Shown: in pieces, positions 13,313 through 16,944 of the stretch
Position numbering within the stretch: position 1 is the stretch's first letter
Layout of the letters: each line of letters starts with the position of its first letter
Source of the DNA: CAYGTS01 sp964352905
Lineage (GTDB): Bacteria > Pseudomonadota > Gammaproteobacteria > JAHCLG01
Length of the DNA stretch: 16,944 nucleotides
Direction of reading: 5' to 3'
NCBI GenBank assembly: GCA_964352905.1
Contig: CAYGTS010000047.1
Location: forward strand, 1-16,944
Position numbers and translations under genes: made by a program
The notes under the pieces: model-generated
Told to the model about the DNA's origin: nothing
The model's database searches: none
Seen by the model: only the letters and a program-made list of their open reading frames with translations

Positions 13313-14545
13313 TTATGCGGTAAAAAATTTAGGCTTGCAAGCCATACTGCCCAAATCTTTCTCGTTAAACTGCCTTGGCAAATCAGCATAATAAAGTGCC
13401 GTCATGAGCACGTAAAAATAGCCTGTAGCCGAAGCAAAGAATAATGCATCACACAAACAACCGATGAAAAATAATAACACAAGCGCTTGCGCAAATGAGC
13501 TTTTATCTTTAGCCAAGTGTGCCGCATAACGCCACTGCATAACTAATATGAGCAAAAAGAAAAATAATCCTAGCGCACCTAGTTCTACCATAAACATAAT
13601 TAGTTGATTATGTGGCGTACGTAAATGTGATTCATGAGGCAAAGGTACGGTTCCAAATTGTTGATAATATAAACTTTTGAAACTGCCGGCACCTGTACCA
13701 AACCAAGGGTGCTGCTCAATTAATTGTTTTGAATTTTTTAAATAATCAAGCCTTAAATTTAAGGAGCTATTTTGACTCTTAGAATAAAAACTGTTATTAA
13801 CACTTAAATGAAATTGTGGGGAAAAGCAATAAGCGGTAAAAACCAGGCTGCAGCTTGCCACAAAGGCAACAAGAATACCTTTTATTTTACAATGTTGTAA
13901 GACATATAAGCCCAGCATTGCAAAATAGACAATGTAGCCGATTCGACTAAAACTCATAAATAATATTGCAATGCTTATCAAAACTACCAACACTCGATAG
14001 AACCAACACCCTCTTACAGTTGATTGGCAATTTTGCAAGACAAAATAAAAAAAGAACCCCATTAAAAAAGTGGTTTGAATATGATTTAAAAAAATATCCG
14101 TATTATCACCAGCATTTCCAATATCGATCAGACCGAAATATTTCAAATAAACAACCATGAGTGTCACAAACATTGCTGAATTAAACGCAAGCAAGGCTAG
14201 TCGCTTAATAGTGCTTGAAAATAATAATGGCATTAAAAAAATTAAAAAAATTATTTTCCCATTTTTGTGTAGTGCGGTTAATTGATCACGAGCAGGAGCA
14301 AGGCTATAACTCATGCTCAACAAAATTATGATTAGAAAAAGTATCCATAACCATAACATAGGATTATTTTTAACGCGCTGCCATTTAAGCCGCCAATCGC
14401 CTGCGACTACCGATAAAATAATCGTCATGACTAAAAAGATATTCGTCATAGTAACATCAATTGGTAAAAAGAAATAAGTGAGCACCAGTGTTGTGTAACA
14501 CAAGGATTGTGTAATTAACTTGAAAGGAACACGATCATGCTGCAT
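13313..14545 (-). CDS. O-antigen ligase/polymerase-like membrane protein
   Basis: A 410-residue inner-membrane protein with about 10-11 hydrophobic segments and a large periplasmic loop near residues 240-320. That loop has the Wzy_C/WaaL signature: SLNLRLDYLKNSKQLIEQ, HPWFGTGAGSFKSLY, then RTPHNQLIMFMVELGALGLF. The HPWFGTGAGSF and HNQL-E-G-LGL blocks, with Arg and His residues, are typical of O-antigen ligases and Wzy polymerases, which move undecaprenyl-linked glycans on the periplasmic face. Sequence alone cannot tell ligase from polymerase, and no other glycan genes are in view. The start ATG 14545 has no strong ribosome site. The gene is divergent from the hydrolase (68 nt between starts) and 29 nt upstream of asnS, an unusual pairing. 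Confidence 0.85.
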   Translation of the reverse strand: MQHDRVPFKLITQSLCYTTLVLTYFFLPIDVTMTNIFLVMTIILSVVAGDWRLKWQRVKNNPMLWLWILFLIIILLSMSYSLAPARDQLTALHKNGKIIFLIFLMPLLFSSTIKRLALLAFNSAMFVTLMVVYLKYFGLIDIGNAGDNTDIFLNHIQTTFLMGFFFYFVLQNCQSTVRGCWFYRVLVVLISIAILFMSFSRIGYIVYFAMLGLYVLQHCKIKGILVAFVASCSLVFTAYCFSPQFHLSVNNSFYSKSQNSSLNLRLDYLKNSKQLIEQHPWFGTGAGSFKSLYYQQFGTVPLPHESHLRTPHNQLIMFMVELGALGLFFFLLILVMQWRYAAHLAKDKSSFAQALVLLFFIGCLCDALFFASATGYFYVLMTALYYADLPRQFNEKDLGSMACKPKFFTA

Positions 14546-14568
14546 TGGCTACCATCAAACTGTAAATT

Positions 14569-14596
14569 TTGTTAAGCTTAGCATATTGTTTATCAA
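14569..14596 (+). promoter_or_regulatory. Candidate promoter for hydrolase gene
   Basis: TTGTTA (14569-14574), a 16-nt spacer, then TATCAA (14591-14596), 17 nt before the ATG at 14614. The gap between the divergent genes is only 68 nt, so both promoters must fit here; no clear box was found for the other strand. Confidence 0.35.
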
Positions 14597-14613
14597 AACA
14601 GCATATCCTATTT

Positions 14614-15288
14614 ATGAATATCCCCGAACATGTGATCGTACTCCACGGTTTAGGCCGCTCATCTCGCATAATGCTAAAAATCGCGAGCCAACTCAGCCAA
14701 GCCGGTTTTAGAGTTCACAATCTTAACTACCCTTCCCGTACTAAGTCAATACAATTTATTGCCGAAAACAATTTGCAACAAGTGCTACAACTACCTGAGT
14801 TACAAGCTGCTGCAAAAATTCACTTCGTTGGCCATTCCATGGGTGGGATTATTGTTCGCTACTATTTGCAACATTACCCTGTAACTAACCTTGGTCGTTT
14901 AGTGATGATAGCACCACCGAATAATGGTAGTGAGTTGGCCGCTTGGTTAAAAAAGCACTGGTTTTATAAAATTATGTATCGCCTTTTATTTGGTCCTGCA
15001 GGGCAACAGCTTGATATCAGCCAAGAAAGTATTCCTTCGCAACTGATTGCACCGCACTATGAAGTTGGCATCATTGCAGGTGATGATAACACGCAAGGTT
15101 TTTTTAAACAGGTTATGCCACAGGTGCCGCATGATGGCAAAGTCACTGTTGAAAGTTGCAAGCTAGCGAATATGAAAGATTTTCTTATTGTTAACAGCGA
15201 GCATGCAGCGATCGTGGAGAATCCACGGGTTATCCAACAAACAATTTATTTCTTAAAAAACGGGGTCTTCCAGCATCACACCGCTTAA
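14614..15288 (+). CDS. Alpha/beta-hydrolase (lipase/esterase-like)
   Basis: A 224-residue alpha/beta-hydrolase. It shows the oxyanion strand VIVLHGLGRSS (8-18), the nucleophile elbow GHSMGG with Ser75, APPNNGSE, an acid VPHDGKVTVES (Asp174) and NSEHAAIVEN with His197, giving a complete Ser-Asp-His triad. The pattern fits small bacterial lipase/acyl-esterase proteins of the triacylglycerol-lipase or PGAP1-like type. There is no signal peptide with the ATG start; a TTG at 14569 would add 15 residues that overlap the candidate promoter, so ATG 14614 is preferred despite a poor ribosome site. Substrate unknown. It is divergent from the O-antigen ligase-like gene and 78 nt upstream of cydA, which appears to have its own promoter. 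Confidence 0.88.
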   Translation: MNIPEHVIVLHGLGRSSRIMLKIASQLSQAGFRVHNLNYPSRTKSIQFIAENNLQQVLQLPELQAAAKIHFVGHSMGGIIVRYYLQHYPVTNLGRLVMIAPPNNGSELAAWLKKHWFYKIMYRLLFGPAGQQLDISQESIPSQLIAPHYEVGIIAGDDNTQGFFKQVMPQVPHDGKVTVESCKLANMKDFLIVNSEHAAIVENPRVIQQTIYFLKNGVFQHHTA

Positions 15289-15294
15289 AATGGG

Positions 15295-15324
15295 TTGATT
15301 TTCCTAGGCTATTACCGCTAAAAT
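15295..15324 (+). promoter_or_regulatory. Candidate cydA promoter
   Basis: TTGATT (15295-15300), an 18-nt spacer, then TAAAAT (15319-15324; five of six consensus bases), 42 nt before the cydA start. I found no convincing FNR or ArcA site. Confidence 0.45.
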
Positions 15325-15366
15325 CTGCCCAAAATTAATTGCCTTAATTTATAAGCGAAATTCCAT

Positions 15367-16938
15367 ATGATTGCTATCGAAGTTGTTACCCTTTCACGTC
15401 TCCAATTTGCGATTACCGCTCTTTACCATTTCCTCTTTGTACCACTAACGTTAGGTTTAGCTTGGATTCTAGCCATTATGGAAAGTGTTTACGTCATGAC
15501 AGGTCGTACGATTTGGCGCGACATGACTAAATTTTGGGGCGTATTGTTTGGTATTAACTTTGCTATGGGGGTTGCTACCGGCATTACCATGGAATTTCAG
15601 TTCGGTACCAACTGGGCATATTATTCTAATTTTGTTGGCGATATCTTTGGTGCACCACTGGCGATTGAAGGTTTAATGGCATTTTTCTTGGAAGCCACTT
15701 TTGTAGGAATTTTCTTTTTCGGCTGGAATCGTATTTCTAAAGTTAAACATTTAATTGTGACGTGGTTATTAGCACTCGGCACCAATTTATCAGCGCTGTG
15801 GATTTTAATTGCCAACGGTTGGATGCAAAATCCTGTGGGTGCGCATTTTGATTTTCAAACCATGCGTATGGAAGTCAGTAACTTTGCCGATGTGTTATTT
15901 AATCCGGTGGCACAAGCTAAATTCGTTCACACTGTTAGTGCAGGTTACGTCACGGGCTCGATTTTCGTGTTAGCAATCAGTGCTTATTATTTATTGCGCA
16001 ATAAAAATATTGAAATAGCGCGTCGATCCTTTGTAGTCGCAGCTTCGTTTGGCTTAGCCTCAGCGTTATCAGTAGTAGTATTAGGTGATGAAAGTGGTTA
16101 TTTGGCAACACAACACCAACACATGAAGATCGCAGCGATGGAAAGCATGTGGCACACTGAAAAGCCGCCCGCTTCGTTTACCCTTTTCGGTATACCAAAC
16201 CAGCAAAAGCAACGCACTGATCATGCCATTCAAGTGCCATGGATGTTAGGCTTAATTGCGACACGTTCCATCGATACACCCTTGCCAGGTATTACTGAAT
16301 TAGTCGCGCAAAACGAACAAAGCATTAAATCGGGTATAACCGCGTATAGCACACTCGAAAAATTACGAGCAGATCCCAATAATGTCGCGTTGCAAGCTCA
16401 GTTAAAACAAAGTATTCAATATTTAGGCTATGGCTTGTTGTTAAAGCGCTTTACCGATGATGTTGCTCATGCCACACCAGAGCAAATTAAACAAGCAGCA
16501 ATGAGTACGGTACCTAATGTAGCACCCATATTCTTTGCCTTTAGAATTATGGTCGGTTGTGGTTTTTATTTTATTTTACTGTTTGCGGTTGCGTTTTATA
16601 TTGCATCACGACGTAAAATTCTTAACCATCGGTGGTTCTTGTGGATTGTTTTCTTCAGTTTACCACTACCCTGGCTTGCATCCGAAGTGGGTTGGTTTGT
16701 TGCTGAATACGGTAGGCAACCTTGGGTTATTGAAGGTATTTTACCAACCTTTTTAGGTACTTCTTCACTTGATAAAAGTAACTTAATCGTTTCACTCAGT
16801 GGATTTATCTTGTTTTATTCTTTATTGTTGGTTGTCGAAATGTTTTTAATGGTGAAATACGTTCGCCTTGGCCCTAATTATATTTTAAGTAAAGGTAACT
16901 ACTCACTCCGTAGCAGGGAACGCCCATATTTGGGCTAA
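15367..16938 (+). CDS. cydA: Cytochrome bd oxidase subunit I
   Basis: A 523-residue quinol oxidase subunit (522 in E. coli) in the inner membrane, which with CydB reduces oxygen to water at low oxygen tension. About nine transmembrane helices are visible. Haem ligands align with E. coli at a +2 offset: His21 (b595), His188 and Met395 (b558); Glu101 and Glu109 of the proton path are kept. The quinol loop has GDESGY, Lys254 and Glu259 and is of the long type, with TAYSTLEKLRADP and LGYGLLLKRFT. The GRQPW motif is present. Family similarity stops at about RLGPNYILSKGNY; the last roughly ten residues (RSRERPYLG) and the TAA are encoded by a dispersed repeat. cydB is expected just beyond the window. 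ATG 15367 lacks a strong ribosome site. Confidence 0.97.
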   Translation: MIAIEVVTLSRLQFAITALYHFLFVPLTLGLAWILAIMESVYVMTGRTIWRDMTKFWGVLFGINFAMGVATGITMEFQFGTNWAYYSNFVGDIFGAPLAIEGLMAFFLEATFVGIFFFGWNRISKVKHLIVTWLLALGTNLSALWILIANGWMQNPVGAHFDFQTMRMEVSNFADVLFNPVAQAKFVHTVSAGYVTGSIFVLAISAYYLLRNKNIEIARRSFVVAASFGLASALSVVVLGDESGYLATQHQHMKIAAMESMWHTEKPPASFTLFGIPNQQKQRTDHAIQVPWMLGLIATRSIDTPLPGITELVAQNEQSIKSGITAYSTLEKLRADPNNVALQAQLKQSIQYLGYGLLLKRFTDDVAHATPEQIKQAAMSTVPNVAPIFFAFRIMVGCGFYFILLFAVAFYIASRRKILNHRWFLWIVFFSLPLPWLASEVGWFVAEYGRQPWVIEGILPTFLGTSSLDKSNLIVSLSGFILFYSLLLVVEMFLMVKYVRLGPNYILSKGNYSLRSRERPYLG

Positions 16939-16944
16939 AAACAG
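16908..16944 (+). repeat. Dispersed repeat at cydA 3' end
   Basis: CGTAGCAGGGAACGCCCATA then TTTGGGCTAAAAAC. It matches the unit at 3253-3287 (TGTAGCGAGGAACAGCCATA, TTTGGGCTAAAAAC). It encodes the CydA tail and stop (16936-16938) and continues past the window edge. Confidence 0.75.

Noticed and set aside
1..16944. Integron attC array
   Set aside because: Repeats after stop codons with hairpins suggested attC sites, but there is no RYYYAAC/GTTRRRY pair, genes are in both orientations, several are housekeeping genes, and no integrase is present.

Overview
The window looks like chromosomal DNA of an AT-rich gammaproteobacterium. Evidence is the divergent ispB | rplU-rpmA arrangement with a nearby Obg GTPase, a bifunctional PheA, an AroFGH-type DAHP synthase, a 466-residue AsnRS and an Escherichia-like CydA. 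A Sel1-repeat exported protein, an HTH/S24-like regulator, an FRG-domain protein and an unknown protein with an E-rich C-terminal tail resemble what is common in Legionella/Coxiella relatives. That placement is inference; no rRNA or tRNA gene is present to confirm it.

Layout. 48-1592 (-): Sel1-repeat protein. 1858-3075 (+): DUF4143-type AAA ATPase, with a perfect 24-bp inverted repeat between these divergent genes. 3076-3427: gene-free repeat complex. 3428-4432 (-): obg. 4550-5293 (-): unknown protein. 5546-7701 (+): DAHP synthase and pheA, an operon for the start of the shikimate pathway and the phenylalanine branch. 7720-8313 (-): rplU-rpmA, convergent with pheA. 8594-9556 (+): ispB, divergent from rplU. 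9757-10425 (+): HTH/S24-like regulator with a strong promoter and a candidate self-operator. 10515-10613: possible gene remnant. 10593-11588 (-): FRG-domain protein. 11883-14545 (-): O-antigen ligase-like membrane protein followed by asnS. 14614-15288 (+): alpha/beta hydrolase. 15367-16938 (+): cydA, whose partner cydB should lie beyond the window.

The most unusual content is a dispersed family of small modular repeats in nearly every intergenic space. Shared modules are a CAGCAATTCCC...GGGAA hairpin, a CAAGAACGKTCAGATTTG core, a CATATTTGGGC piece and a 40-nt GTTCTG...GATACC piece. Copies abut, or sit within about 10 nt of, the stop codons of nine genes: the Sel1 gene, obg, the unknown gene, pheA, rpmA, ispB, the regulator, asnS and cydA. 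In pheA and cydA the repeat encodes the last residues and the stop codon. None is seen at the internal junctions of the three apparent operons. One 49-bp copy between the rplU and ispB promoters is flanked by a perfect 10-bp direct repeat, and a 177-bp copy beside asnS by a 7-bp one, which suggests insertion with target duplication. Two long copies share a conserved 27-nt loop but have unrelated stem sequences that each remain self-complementary. This family is the best candidate here for an undescribed element.
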